Below, piece by piece: positions 40,652 through 49,716 of a DNA stretch of 64,000 bases (within the stretch, counting starts at the first letter, position 1; the number at the start of each line of letters is the position of its first letter). The stretch covers positions 1,736,001-1,800,000 of the forward strand of contig NZ_CP116899.1 in NCBI RefSeq assembly GCF_030997045.1, written 5' to 3'. This stretch comes from Microbulbifer sp. TB1203. Lineage in GTDB: Bacteria > Pseudomonadota > Gammaproteobacteria > Pseudomonadales > Cellvibrionaceae. The notes under the pieces were generated by a model. It saw nothing but the letters and a program-made list of their open reading frames with translations, did no database searches and was not told the DNA's origin. The position numbers and the translations under genes were made by a program.

Positions 40652-42703
40652 ATGAATAGGACTCTAAAGTTCAGCTTTCACACATTGAGCGCCCTTGTGC
40701 TAGCGGCCTTGGTGAGTTTGGCAAATGCCCAACCCCCTCCTCAGGACAATATATTCATAATCGACCAACCGAACTACCAACTCAGTCCCCACACGGGCAT
40801 GACCAGAAAGCACTGGGAAGATGCTGCGCTATACTTACTGGAGGGCGCCTTTAGTCATATCGACAATATTGATAACCCAATGTTGTTTCCGAGCCATCCC
40901 AGCGCCACCCGCCCTGTAAGAGATCCGGTTTCAGTCACTGCAAAATTGGAAGGTCTCTCGCGTACGCTATTCGATGCCAGTGTCCTGCTCAAGCAGAATC
41001 CCGATCTGAAAATTAATGGTATAAGACTCGCAGACTACTATCGTCACCATCTCGTTGAGTTAACCAACCCGAAAAGCAGTACCTACATACCCCCGCGCGC
41101 CAAAGATGGTGGGCCGAGCCAAAACTTGGTGGAGTTTGGAGCGGTAGCGATATCCCTGTTCGTCGCGCCCGAAGTACTCTGGGACCCGCTCACAAAGGCG
41201 CAACAAGATGCACTCGCCGCCACCATGATCAGCTATGGAGACGGGCCGACGGTACCCTCCAACTGGAAATTTTTTAATATCTATGTTCTGAGCTTCTTTA
41301 AATCCCAGGGCTATGAGGTCAACGACGCGCTGCTGGTCGAGTATTTACAAGCATCGCTCGCACACTATCGCGGCGATGGTTGGTACAACGACAATCCGGC
41401 GTACGACTACTACAGCATGTGGGCTTTTCAGATGTACGGTATTCTGTGGACCGAATTTTTCGGCAAACAGCACTACCCTGAAATTGCCAAACAGTTTCTC
41501 GTCAATTTTCGTGACCTCAACGGCAATTATCCCTACCTGTTCAGCCGCAGCGGCGAGATGATCATGTGGGGACGCAGTATCGCCTATCGCTTTGCAAGCA
41601 TTACACCTTTCCCGCTAATGGGTTTGAACGATGACCCGGAAATCAACTACGGCTGGATGCGCCGTATTGCCTCGGGCAACCTGCTGCAATTTTTACAGAA
41701 TCCGCAATTCCTACATGAGCGCGTACCCACCCTGGGATTCTATGGCGCCTATGAACCTGCCGTGCAAGCCTACAGCGTACGCGGCAGCACCTACTGGTCG
41801 CTTAAAGCATTTATGGCGTTACTCATACCTGAAGATAACGCATTCTGGACTGCCAAAGAAAATGAAGGCCCTTGGGAAGGGCAGCTAGCCAAGAATACTG
41901 TGCACAACAGGTTTCAAAAGGGCTCAGAGATTCTCATCACTAACTACCCAAGTATCGGCGCATCGGAAGTGAGAGCGTGGTGTCATGTAGCGGTTATCGA
42001 CAACTGGGAGGCCTTCCGCGGCAGCGAAAACTACAACCGCCTGGCCTATAACAGCGCCTTTCCCTGGCAGGCCGATGGCGCGAATGGCGAAGTAGCCATG
42101 AACTACGTCATCAAAAATAAGAAAGATGAGTGGGAAGCTCTGCGTCTGTTTGAATTCAATCAATATAGCGACGGCGTTTACTACCGCAGCGCCGTGCTGG
42201 AAACCGACGAAAAGGTGCGCCTCAATCTTGCGGACATACCACTACCAAATGGAATTTTACGCGTAGACGAGAACCTCAGTACAACCCCGACGGAGTTTCG
42301 CTTGGGGCACTATGCATTGCCAAGACTCGACAAAGACATTCGTAAAAGCCTGCGCAAAGTGAGAGGACACGATGCGCAAATTATCGACAACGGCGCTTAC
42401 CAACTGGCAATGGTTCCGCTGCTCGGCTGGGAGAATATGACGACCCTGAGCACCAGGGGGCTGCACCCGGTCAGTGATGAAAGTGCGGTAATCAACCTTT
42501 CACACAAGCTTGCTGGAAGCAAAGAACAACCTGCTATCTACGCCACGCTAATGCTCTGGAAAAAATCCGGTGAAAAATGGACCGATGAAGAGCTGCTTCC
42601 TGTGAAGGGCATTAGCCGCTCCAAAAAAGATAACAGTATTGTTGTTACGTTTAATGATGGCGGCCAGAAGATCCTGAAAAATAGATCGCGTCGAGCTATT
42701 TGA
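40652..42703 (+). CDS. Secreted DUF2264 protein (GH154-like)
   Basis: 683 residues, signal peptide to about residue 26 (VLAALVSLANAQ). The first 400 residues have the DUF2264 pattern (RKHWEDAALYLLEGAF, then ISYGDGPTVPSNWKFFNIYV LSFF, YNDNPAYDYYSMWAFQMYGI LW, MIMWGRSIAYRFASITPF), an alpha-toroid found in pectin and ulvan loci; some members are classed as GH154 glucuronidases. The C-terminal 250 residues are beta-rich. Together with GH105 it probably trims uronic-acid-containing oligosaccharides in the periplasm. Confidence 0.85.
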   Translation: MNRTLKFSFHTLSALVLAALVSLANAQPPPQDNIFIIDQPNYQLSPHTGMTRKHWEDAALYLLEGAFSHIDNIDNPMLFPSHPSATRPVRDPVSVTAKLEGLSRTLFDASVLLKQNPDLKINGIRLADYYRHHLVELTNPKSSTYIPPRAKDGGPSQNLVEFGAVAISLFVAPEVLWDPLTKAQQDALAATMISYGDGPTVPSNWKFFNIYVLSFFKSQGYEVNDALLVEYLQASLAHYRGDGWYNDNPAYDYYSMWAFQMYGILWTEFFGKQHYPEIAKQFLVNFRDLNGNYPYLFSRSGEMIMWGRSIAYRFASITPFPLMGLNDDPEINYGWMRRIASGNLLQFLQNPQFLHERVPTLGFYGAYEPAVQAYSVRGSTYWSLKAFMALLIPEDNAFWTAKENEGPWEGQLAKNTVHNRFQKGSEILITNYPSIGASEVRAWCHVAVIDNWEAFRGSENYNRLAYNSAFPWQADGANGEVAMNYVIKNKKDEWEALRLFEFNQYSDGVYYRSAVLETDEKVRLNLADIPLPNGILRVDENLSTTPTEFRLGHYALPRLDKDIRKSLRKVRGHDAQIIDNGAYQLAMVPLLGWENMTTLSTRGLHPVSDESAVINLSHKLAGSKEQPAIYATLMLWKKSGEKWTDEELLPVKGISRSKKDNSIVVTFNDGGQKILKNRSRRAI

Positions 42704-42726
42704 TGGCAATCTGGCCGCAGTTCCGG

Positions 42727-43086
42727 TTAAACCGGTAATTCATCACCGTAGCTGGCGGCCAGGGCGCAGGGCACAGAGTCCACTTGTTGCAGCAGGGGCC
42801 TGATGCGCTCCAGGTGATCGGTAAATCCGGGATAATCCGCCCACTGCCGCTGGCTGGAGCGGCTGGTAAAGAAGGTGACTACGGTAACGCTACTGTCATC
42901 GAGCGCGCGGTACAGTTGGTTGCCCAGCCAGCCGTACTGCTTTGCCGTATCCTGCATTTTCTCAGTCTCCGCCATTTGCAGCGTGATAAAGCGATCCATC
43001 ATACCCGGCTTGGGAACAAAGCGGTTAACCAGGATATACGGGCTCTGGACTGCCAAGTTAGCGCTGCTTGAATCGTGATTTGACAT
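42727..43086 (-). CDS. Antibiotic biosynthesis monooxygenase-like small protein
   Basis: 119 residues, with YILVNRFVPKPGMMDRFITL QMAE and VTVVTFFTSRSSQRQWADYP GFTDHLERI, a ferredoxin-like ABM dimer pattern. These small proteins include monooxygenases, haem-degrading enzymes and others, so no substrate is named. The ATG at 43086 has AAGGAA 8 bases upstream and is preferred over an earlier in-frame start. Convergent with the DUF2264 gene. Confidence 0.65.
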   Translation of the reverse strand: MSNHDSSSANLAVQSPYILVNRFVPKPGMMDRFITLQMAETEKMQDTAKQYGWLGNQLYRALDDSSVTVVTFFTSRSSQRQWADYPGFTDHLERIRPLLQQVDSVPCALAASYGDELPV

Positions 43087-43398
43087 GGATTCAATTCCTT
43101 CTGTCTGCTCCGCAGGTGTTTCCATTAGCACTTTCGGCGCTTGATCCCACCGACCGTGATTGCTTCAAAAACCTTGGAAATGGTCCCAGGAGTATAGCCC
43201 CACAGCCAACATATTCACCCCTCCTCTTTGCGAAGCCCACCGACCGGCCGCTTCGATAGAGAGGGCAGATCTGTTTATGGCGTGTACTCCTTCTCGCAGG
43301 ATGTATGCTTCTGCAGTTTATAAAAAATCGTGTATTCATGTCGAATCATGCCACAGGGGAACGATTAAGAGCATCATCACCAACCGGGGAGATACCAA

Positions 43399-43467
43399 AT
43401 GAGAAAAGTGATAGCTTTTGAGTTCCTTTCTGTAGATGGTTTCTATAGAGATGCGTTAGTGCGGTAG
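43399..43467 (+). pseudogene. Truncated RibD-C/DHFR-like start
   Basis: MRKVIAFEFLSVDGFY is the usual N-terminus of YyaP/RibD C-terminal domain dihydrofolate reductase-like proteins, followed here by only RDALVR and a stop. A GGGGAGAT ribosome site is kept. The remaining about 150 residues are absent. The gap 43087-43534 holds nothing else recognisable. Confidence 0.6.
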
Positions 43468-43534
43468 AGGGGAGGAAAACCTTCTCTTGTGTCATCTCTA
43501 TGCGGCTGTCCATTGGCCAGCCGAGCTCCTGTGG

Positions 43535-45169
43535 TTACTGGGCGCCTATCCGGTAGTAGTCGAAATCCACGAATCCACCGGTTTTTTGGGTAGCGTAATT
43601 AAACAGCGCAAAACGATAACCCATAAAGTGGGGCAATGTATAAGACATCTTCAGGGGGGCGCCGATAGAGTCCCACTCGGTTCCATTCAGACTGTAGTAG
43701 AAGTGGGCAAGATCGGCTTGATCGCGAAAATCCATATCAATTTTCAAGTACACAGTTTTCTGATCGATGGGTAGCGCTCCCAGCTCCCGAACTTCCTCAG
43801 AGCTTCCCTCAACCATCACCAGCTCGTAGCCATCGTTGTTTCGCTTCACGCCCACATAGCCGTAGTTGGCTTGCAGGGCGCCCAGGCCGGCTACGTCGCC
43901 ATCCTCCATATTCGTTACATCCAGCGCGACCTGAGCGGAGCTTTGCGGGCCAAAAGTCCGCTGCGTAAGGGTATTGCGGGTGTTAAGAAAATCTTCGTCC
44001 AGCCGGGCATTGGTCAGCCTGAGGTATCCGGGCCTCTCGGTGAGCGACCAGGCGCTATTGTCGGGGTTGTGATTCCATTGCCACTCCAGCCCCAGGGATT
44101 CGACCTGCCTTTCGCCAGCATTGAATTCGTCCGACGCCACAATGCCCTGCAAGCTGGTGCCTTTAACACTAAAACCCAGCTTCTTCGGGACTTTGCCGCC
44201 CTCCCCCAGTAAGGGCCAGCCGTCCTCCCAGGTTACCGGCACGAGGTAGGGTATGCGGCCAACCGCACCATTGTCCTTAAACAAGAATGCATACCAATCA
44301 CCCTCTGGCGTATCGATAAAGCCACCCTGTGCGATACCTTGATGCTGCAGAACAACTCGGCCTTCATAAGGACCGGTGAGCTTGTCCGCGCGGTATACCA
44401 ATTGGGTTCGCATACCGTCTCGCGGCCAGGTAATCAATGATACATAGTAGCGGCCGTTGATTTTTTGTACGTGGGAGCCCTCTGCATGCAGCATAATATC
44501 GTCGCCTGCAATGGCCGATGAGTCGGGTATCAACAGCTGGTTTATACCATTGGGTTTAACCGCCGAAGCATCTGCAGTCAGCTCAACAATACGAATATCA
44601 CCTCGACTGTAGACCAGGAATACCCGGCCATCTTCAAAAAACAATGAGGAGTCGTGATAGAGCTCCGGCAATACCGATACAGTCCATGGCCCATTTTCAA
44701 TATCGCGGGTTTTATAGATATAGGTTTTGTTGGTGTTGTTGGCAAAGGTGCTCACGTAGTAGACACCATCTACATAACGCAAGCTGCTTGCCCAGGAGCC
44801 ACGGCCGTAAGAGTCCTGCCCTTCTTCCAGGTTCATTTCCGCTGAATCGGTGAGTGTCGTGTAGGCATAGTTCACCAGTTCCCAATTCATCAGGTCTTTG
44901 GACTTCATAATCGGCAGCCCGGGGTTCATGTGCATGGTGGTACTGCTCATGTAATAAGTATCATCCACACGCAGTACGGACGGATCGGGGACATCGGCCC
45001 AGATCACCGGATTGCGCGCTTCTGTAAGCCCGGGTACTTGCTGGTTTTCCGTTTGTTTTATTTCATCCTGTGGAGAGACTTGGCTCTCGCTGTTGCCCTG
45101 TTCGCATGCAGTCAAACAGGATGTGAGAGCAAATGTTACCAGGGTAAAGATAGAAGAACGCAATTTCAT
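43535..45169 (-). CDS. GH43 family glycosidase (lipoprotein)
   Basis: 544 residues, signal peptide with lipobox LTAC (CLTACEQG). The five-bladed propeller of GH43 is visible: NPVIWADVPDPSVLRVDDTY YMSST (catalytic base D), then WASSLRYVDGVYYVSTFAN, DSSLFFEDGRVFLVYS, and HAEGSHVQKINGRYYVSLIT W (catalytic E). A C-terminal beta-sandwich of about 190 residues follows, as in beta-xylosidase and arabinofuranosidase-type members. The likely substrate is an arabinan, xylan or RG-I side chain. Minus strand, opposite to the GH105 operon. Confidence 0.88.
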   Translation of the reverse strand: MKLRSSIFTLVTFALTSCLTACEQGNSESQVSPQDEIKQTENQQVPGLTEARNPVIWADVPDPSVLRVDDTYYMSSTTMHMNPGLPIMKSKDLMNWELVNYAYTTLTDSAEMNLEEGQDSYGRGSWASSLRYVDGVYYVSTFANNTNKTYIYKTRDIENGPWTVSVLPELYHDSSLFFEDGRVFLVYSRGDIRIVELTADASAVKPNGINQLLIPDSSAIAGDDIMLHAEGSHVQKINGRYYVSLITWPRDGMRTQLVYRADKLTGPYEGRVVLQHQGIAQGGFIDTPEGDWYAFLFKDNGAVGRIPYLVPVTWEDGWPLLGEGGKVPKKLGFSVKGTSLQGIVASDEFNAGERQVESLGLEWQWNHNPDNSAWSLTERPGYLRLTNARLDEDFLNTRNTLTQRTFGPQSSAQVALDVTNMEDGDVAGLGALQANYGYVGVKRNNDGYELVMVEGSSEEVRELGALPIDQKTVYLKIDMDFRDQADLAHFYYSLNGTEWDSIGAPLKMSYTLPHFMGYRFALFNYATQKTGGFVDFDYYRIGAQ

Positions 45170-45741
45170 GGAAATCCCAGTTTATAAATCGTTATTGAGG
45201 GGAAGTGTTTATTGTAATCAGCTCAATAGGGCAAAACAATTGAAAGCAGATTGTGACTAAGTCATTATAGATAGTCAAAATTCGCATTCGGGAGCCAAAG
45301 TATTTACTCGCGCCGGCACTACCTTGTGCATGATTACAATGGTTTGATCAAGGGCAACACTGTATATTCTATCGCACGGAGCTGTGGTGGATGCGCTTCG
45401 CTTATCCACTCTGCATCCGGAGAAGATGGCTAAATTACGTTTACGGAGGGAGAGACGACGAACAGATCGCGGCCACTATGCGATACAGCAATTCCCAGGG
45501 AGAGTGGGCCAGGCTCCGCTGCAGCGTATGCGCAGCCAGCTGCGTGATGGGAACCGGGATTCGCTAGCTGTGATTGCAGAATGGGCACAAATCGACAGGA
45601 AAGCCGATTTGGACGCCGATGGCGCCCGCGAAGCGGGCGAGCACCAGGGATGTCGCGAGTCAACTGAGTGCAGCGACATGTCCATCTTACAGAGACCCGG
45701 TGCCACGACTATTCTGTTTACACCGCAACAGGAGAGTCCCT
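45170..45741. other. Intergenic region with repeat-like sequence
   Basis: No credible gene. A GTGGATGCGCTTCGCTTATC CAC palindrome at 45387-45409 is of the widespread 'GGTGGATAACGC-GCGTTATCCACC' repeat type. 45609-45655 (GGACGCCGATGGCGCCCGCG) resembles the palindromic region at 31.77 kb. An open frame from 45384 runs through these repeats. The upstream 120 bases should hold the GH43 promoter. Confidence 0.5.
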
Positions 45742-46092
45742 ATGGCCATTAGTATTAAAAGAGTCTATGAAAAGCCGGAATCCGGAGAAGGAATGAGAAT
45801 CCTGGTAGACCGCCTATGGCCCAGGGGCCTGTCGAAAGACAAGGCGGCTGTCGACCTTTGGCTAAAGGATATCGCTCCCTCCGATGAACTCCGGCGCTGG
45901 TACCAGCACGATCCGGAGAAGTGGCCCGAGTTCAAGAAGCGATATTTTTCCGAGCTCGACGATAACCGTGAAGCGGTCGATGAACTGGTCGATAACATAA
46001 AGTCCCGGAAAGCCGTATTCCTGTTCAGCTCGAAGGAAACTCGCTATAACAATGCCGCCGCGTTGAAAGAGTATATCGAGTCTGTCCTCTAG
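45742..46092 (+). CDS. DUF488 family protein
   Basis: 116 residues, MAISIKRVYEKPESGEGMRI LVDRLWPRGLSKDKAAVDLW LKDIAPSDELRRWYQHDPEK W. These segments are the signature of the DUF488/YeaO group, small cytoplasmic proteins of unknown function. CAGGAG precedes the ATG at the right distance; the longer frame upstream is repeat DNA. A GNAT gene follows 29 bp downstream. Confidence 0.9.
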   Translation: MAISIKRVYEKPESGEGMRILVDRLWPRGLSKDKAAVDLWLKDIAPSDELRRWYQHDPEKWPEFKKRYFSELDDNREAVDELVDNIKSRKAVFLFSSKETRYNNAAALKEYIESVL

Positions 46093-46121
46093 CGCATTTT
46101 TGATAGAGAAGTTCAACCTGT

Positions 46122-46604
46122 ATGAAAATCAAAGTAGATGACCTGAACGGCCCGGAAGTGGCCGAGCTATTGAGCGAGCATCTGAGCGGCATGGCCCAGC
46201 ATTCTCCCCCGGAAAGTATCCATGCGCTGGACCTGGAGGCATTGCGCCGGCCGGAAATCACTTTCTGGAGCGCCTGGGATGGCCCCGAGTTGATGGGCTG
46301 CGGGGCACTGAAGGCACTGGATACCCGGCATGCGGAAATAAAATCCATGCGCACCGCATCGGCCTACCTGAGAAAAGGTGTCGCACGGCAACTGCTGCAA
46401 CATATACTCGACCAGGCCCGCAGTCGCGGCTACCGGCGCCTGAGCCTGGAAACAGGCTCAATGGCCGCCTTCGAACCGGCGAGAAGGCTCTACGCCAGTT
46501 TCGGATTTGAATACTGCGGACCCTTTGCCGATTACCGGGAAGATCCGAACAGTGTGTTTATGACCAGAGAACTGCAAACAACTGACGGCACATTCCGGCC
46601 CTGA
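46122..46604 (+). CDS. GNAT family N-acetyltransferase
   Basis: 160 residues. The acetyl-CoA-binding region is AEIKSMRTASAYLRKGVARQ LLQHILDQARSRGYRRLSLE TGS, with the R/Q-x-x-G-x-A-like RKGVAR loop, and the end is ARRLYASFGFEYCGPFADY, typical of GNAT proteins. Similar to YpeA/PhnO-type small acetyltransferases; the substrate is not predicted. Probably co-transcribed with the DUF488 gene. Confidence 0.88.
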   Translation: MKIKVDDLNGPEVAELLSEHLSGMAQHSPPESIHALDLEALRRPEITFWSAWDGPELMGCGALKALDTRHAEIKSMRTASAYLRKGVARQLLQHILDQARSRGYRRLSLETGSMAAFEPARRLYASFGFEYCGPFADYREDPNSVFMTRELQTTDGTFRP

Positions 46605-47015
46605 TCCCATCTTTGGCGGCGCGACCGACGAGTCTGTATACGCCGGCGGGCATATCCATCGTTGCGTAGCAGTCGCCACCAGCCGCGCTTCACCTTGCCG
46701 CAGGCAGATCTGCGCCCTGGACCCTGAGCAGGGGACCACTCTGGCAGTTCGAGTCACTCAGTGATACGGTCACAACCGTCCCGGCGGGTCACCGCGCCAT
46801 CGGCGGCTATGTTTAATGCCCTTGCATTAATAGATTGACTTTCCTCCAAACAGCTATACACTGTCGGACAGCTAGAACACAAGCTACCTGTTTATTCTCT
46901 CCTGTTACGAAGTTATACCCATAATCCTCGTCCTTTAGTTAGTAACTCCCGCTTGTTTCCCGCTACACCCGCCATTTTCAATGGCACAACATTGTTATTG
47001 TTTTAGGAAATGATT
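46605..47015 (+). other. Gap containing the cold-shock gene leader
   Basis: 411 bases without a gene. The last about 200 bases are AT-rich and pyrimidine-rich, as in the long untranslated leaders of cspA-type mRNAs. A TTGACT at 46837 could be a -35 element. The first 200 bases are GC-rich with no recognised feature. Confidence 0.4.
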
Positions 47016-47225
47016 GTGAGTAATACAACTACAGGAACCGTAAAGTGGTTCGACGAATCCAAGGGTTTTGGCTTTCTTGAGCAGGAATCAGGTCCCGACG
47101 TCTTTGCACACTTCAGTGCAATCGCCGATACCGGATTCAAGACCCTGGTCGAAGGCCAGAGAGTCGAGTTCACCGTAGCCAAGGGCCCCAAAGGCCTGCA
47201 GGCGGAAAATATTGTCGCACTCTAA
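47016..47225 (+). CDS. Cold-shock domain protein
   Basis: 69 residues, MSNTTTGTVKWFDESKGFGF LEQESGPDVFAHFSAI, with the RNP1 (KGFGFL) and RNP2 (VFAHF) nucleic-acid-binding motifs of the CspA family. Normally an RNA chaperone. An ATG two codons earlier (47010) exists, but AGGA is 7 bases from the GTG at 47016, which also gives the usual MSN start. Strong terminator downstream. Confidence 0.95.
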   Translation: MSNTTTGTVKWFDESKGFGFLEQESGPDVFAHFSAIADTGFKTLVEGQRVEFTVAKGPKGLQAENIVAL

Positions 47226-47290
47226 TTCATTGTGACATTCTCCCCCGGCTACCACTGGGGGAATTTTCACCCCTGAGGTGAAAATACGGA

Positions 47291-47323
47291 AAGGGCAAGG
47301 CCGGAAGGTCTTGCCCTTTTTTA
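47291..47323 (+). terminator. Terminator after the cold-shock gene
   Basis: GGGCAAGGCC-GGAA-GGTCTTGCCC, a 10-bp stem, followed by TTTTTT. Two smaller hairpins lie just before it: CCCCCGGC.../...TGGGGG at 47239 and TTTTCACC-CCTGA-GGTGAAAA at 47264. Confidence 0.93.
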
Positions 47324-47475
47324 TTCTTCCCGCAGCCCCCATCCTTAATAATCCTATGCGATGGCCAGTAAAACCCAGTCACCAATATGTATCGGGAATT
47401 CCGCTCCGCTGAGAGGAGGGGGATGATTAACGCGAATAACGATTTTCAGTAACGGAGCATCCCGCTCCGCCCCAA

Positions 47476-47985
47476 TCAGGTCACCCGACCCACCTCCTTC
47501 GCCACATCCGACATATCGCGATAGGTGTGGTCATGGAACTTCTCGATCACCCGCATCTCCTCATCGCTGGCTCTGCCCTGAGCATAGTTTTTCAACTCGT
47601 GGCTTGACGCGGGAAAATCCACGCCGGAGAAGAGGCTGGCAATCTTGGCAGCGGAGGGTGCGTTCATGGCCTCGGCGCCACCTTTCTTGCTGGGCTGATA
47701 TTCGGGTTTTTCTTCGTGGCTGCGCATTTTGCCAAAGGCCCGAGCCACCTCGGCGGCGTCTCTATATCGCCTGTCCGGCAGGTCTTTGAGTATGCGTTTA
47801 TCTCATCCTCTTCGGCCACGTCCACCAGCTCATCGCGCCGCTTGGGAAAAATCCACGCCTCCCAAAGCTTTCTCCAGGTCTGCCGCCGAGGGGGCTCGCG
47901 GAGGATGGGAGGTCATTTTATGGCGCTCGTAGCGGGATTTCTGGTCGAACGTTTCGCCACAGGTGTCGCAGCTGAACTGGGCCAT
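47476..47985 (-). pseudogene. Zinc-finger plus twin DUF2795 protein, frameshifted
   Basis: The ATG at 47985 opens MAQFSCDTCGETFDQKSRYE RHKMTSH, a C2H2-type zinc finger, then a first DUF2795 module (ADLEKALGGVDF...). The module continues in a second frame (PKRRDELVDVAEEDEINAYS) and then in a third (DLPDRRYRDAAEVARAFGKM) that carries the second DUF2795 module, GVDFPASSHELKNYAQGRAS, to the stop at 47476. Two one-base changes, in a TTTTTCCC run near 47850 and near 47785, explain this. The start overlaps the stop of the upstream gene. Sequencing error cannot be excluded. Confidence 0.7.
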
Positions 47986-48980
47986 TACCTCACCTCCCCG
48001 AGCGCTCTCTGGACCTCGGCCATATTGCGGAACGGGCCCTTCGGCAACTCTTCCAGCACCTCGACCACCTCGTCCGGGGCATCGAGGGACTTGGCGTACT
48101 GCACCAGGCCGTCATGATCCTTGGGAAAATCCACCCCTTTCAGGGAGCGGGCGATACCTGCGGCCGAACCGGTTTTGGTCGCCTTGGCGCCGCCCCGCCT
48201 GCCACCCTTGCCGCGATCACCCTCCGGAGATTTTGCTTCCACGTTGAATTGCGGTTTGGCAAATTTTCCCTTTTCCAGAGCATCGGTGGGCCAATCAGCA
48301 GATTTCAAACCCAGCTTTTTGAACAGGTTCGGCTTGCCGGTAATCTTTACATCGGACTTTTCCAAGGTGTCGTGTGCTCCGATCAATACCAGCTGTGCGC
48401 TCTCGTAATTCAGCAGCTTGGGATCGTCCACATCGATCCAGCGCTCGTCGGCAAACTTTTTCTGCAGTTTCTTGGGATAGGCGGGTTCCGATTCTGGAAA
48501 ACCACGCACTTTGACTTCGGGATTGCGTACGGAGATCACGAAGCTCGCCTCCGGTAATATACCCAGTTCCTTCTGGGCCTTTCCCGGTTTGGAGGGACGG
48601 CTGAGCTTGTAACCCAACCGGGTGCTATCCTCCCGCTCGAACAGGGCATAGCGGCCTTCGCCGACCGGGACGGCTTCGCCCTGATCCTGCTTCCCCCGGG
48701 TTTTGGTTGTGTATTTGAGCGGCTTGAACTCTTCGCCGATTTTCTCCGGCTTGTCCGTCAGCTCATTCATCATCCATTCCCGGGTGGTGGAACGGGACTT
48801 GCCTTTTGCAATCTCGGGCAGGCGCTTCTTGCCCACGATGAATAGCCGGGCCTTCTCCTGTCCCTCGGGTACCAGAACGAGATGGAAGCGCTGGATGTCG
48901 TCGATACCCGTGACCTTCTCTTTATTCACCTTGGGACGATAAAAGAAGTAGATGTCGCCTTTTTCAATAAGCTCAGCCAT
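47985..48980 (-). CDS. Uncharacterised protein with C-terminal DUF2795 module
   Basis: 331 residues. The N-terminal 200 residues (ELIEKGDIYFFYRPKVNKEK, then DIQRFHLVLVPEGQEKARLF IVGKKRLPEI) form a conserved-looking domain without a name that I recognise. A basic Gly/Lys linker (GDRGKGGRRGGAKATKTGS) leads to a DUF2795 module, IARSLKGVDFPKDHDGLVQY AKSLDAPDEVVEVLEELP. The basic linker and the following zinc-finger gene hint at nucleic acid binding, but that is inference. Cytoplasmic. Forms an operon with 47476-47985 (TAATG overlap). Confidence 0.65.
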   Translation of the reverse strand: MAELIEKGDIYFFYRPKVNKEKVTGIDDIQRFHLVLVPEGQEKARLFIVGKKRLPEIAKGKSRSTTREWMMNELTDKPEKIGEEFKPLKYTTKTRGKQDQGEAVPVGEGRYALFEREDSTRLGYKLSRPSKPGKAQKELGILPEASFVISVRNPEVKVRGFPESEPAYPKKLQKKFADERWIDVDDPKLLNYESAQLVLIGAHDTLEKSDVKITGKPNLFKKLGLKSADWPTDALEKGKFAKPQFNVEAKSPEGDRGKGGRRGGAKATKTGSAAGIARSLKGVDFPKDHDGLVQYAKSLDAPDEVVEVLEELPKGPFRNMAEVQRALGEVR

Positions 48981-49446
48981 GGGGGTTTCTCCTCATATCG
49001 CAGAGATTTACAGGGCTGGGCACGAGGCCAGCCATTGCCAGCAGTGTGCGGAGGCTGCCATCGATGCGCCGGGGAATTACGCTGCCGCAGCCGGTTGGAC
49101 AGGCCGCATTTGGCCATGTCATCGCTATGACTGTATTTAACCCTAGCTCACTTCTGAATGACTAAACGGTCTATCGTTATGGCATCAAGAGAATTCGTAT
49201 GGCGCCGTGTCTCTTCTTGACGAGAAGGGACGTCTGTCCAGGATGATGGCGTTTGCGGTACTGAGTTTGGAGCGCCAGTCACAGTTGGCCATACTGACCA
49301 GTATCCTGCAGTCCACTTTAGATCCGTCATTGACGCGGAAATATGGTGGCTCCGCTTTCGGCACCCTAATCTAGACGCTAGCCCGCATAGCAGCTATTGG
49401 ACTAGGTAATCATCCAGTAGACAAAGGCCGGGCAGGAGGTTCAAAC
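48981..49446. other. Intergenic region, no gene seen
   Basis: 466 bases between the divergent DUF2795 operon and DUF1328. No frame with a ribosome site, no clear hairpin. It should contain the promoters for both directions. Confidence 0.5.
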
Positions 49447-49614
49447 ATGTTGCGCTGGGCAATCATTTTCTTTGTTGTTGCGATTATCGCCGCCTTTTTC
49501 GGCTTTGGTGGTGTCGCAACCGTCGCTACGGACGCGGCAAAAATCCTCTTCTTTATATTTATCATACTTTTTGTGCTGGCACTGATTTTCGGCCGCCGCG
49601 GTCCGCCGAAGTAG
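49447..49614 (+). CDS. DUF1328 (YtjA-like) small membrane protein
   Basis: 55 residues, MLRWAIIFFVVAIIAAFFGF, then GGVATVATDAAKILFFIFII LFVLALIFGRR. Two helices with the FGFGG turn are exactly the DUF1328/YtjA pattern. A perfect AGGAGG precedes the ATG. Inner membrane; proteins of this family are often stress-induced but the function is unknown. Confidence 0.92.
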   Translation: MLRWAIIFFVVAIIAAFFGFGGVATVATDAAKILFFIFIILFVLALIFGRRGPPK

Positions 49615-49716
49615 GATAAGCCGAGGCTCCCGGCGACAACCGGCCAACTGCCTGACTGGAGACTGCGGCGCCGCCGGGAGAGCACCGTCAACCGCAAAAC
49701 AGGAAGGTCCGGGGCC

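Noticed and set aside
45384..45752. 122-codon frame before the DUF488 gene
   Set aside because: It runs through palindromic repeat DNA, has a biased Arg-rich translation, and overlaps the DUF488 start that has its own ribosome site.
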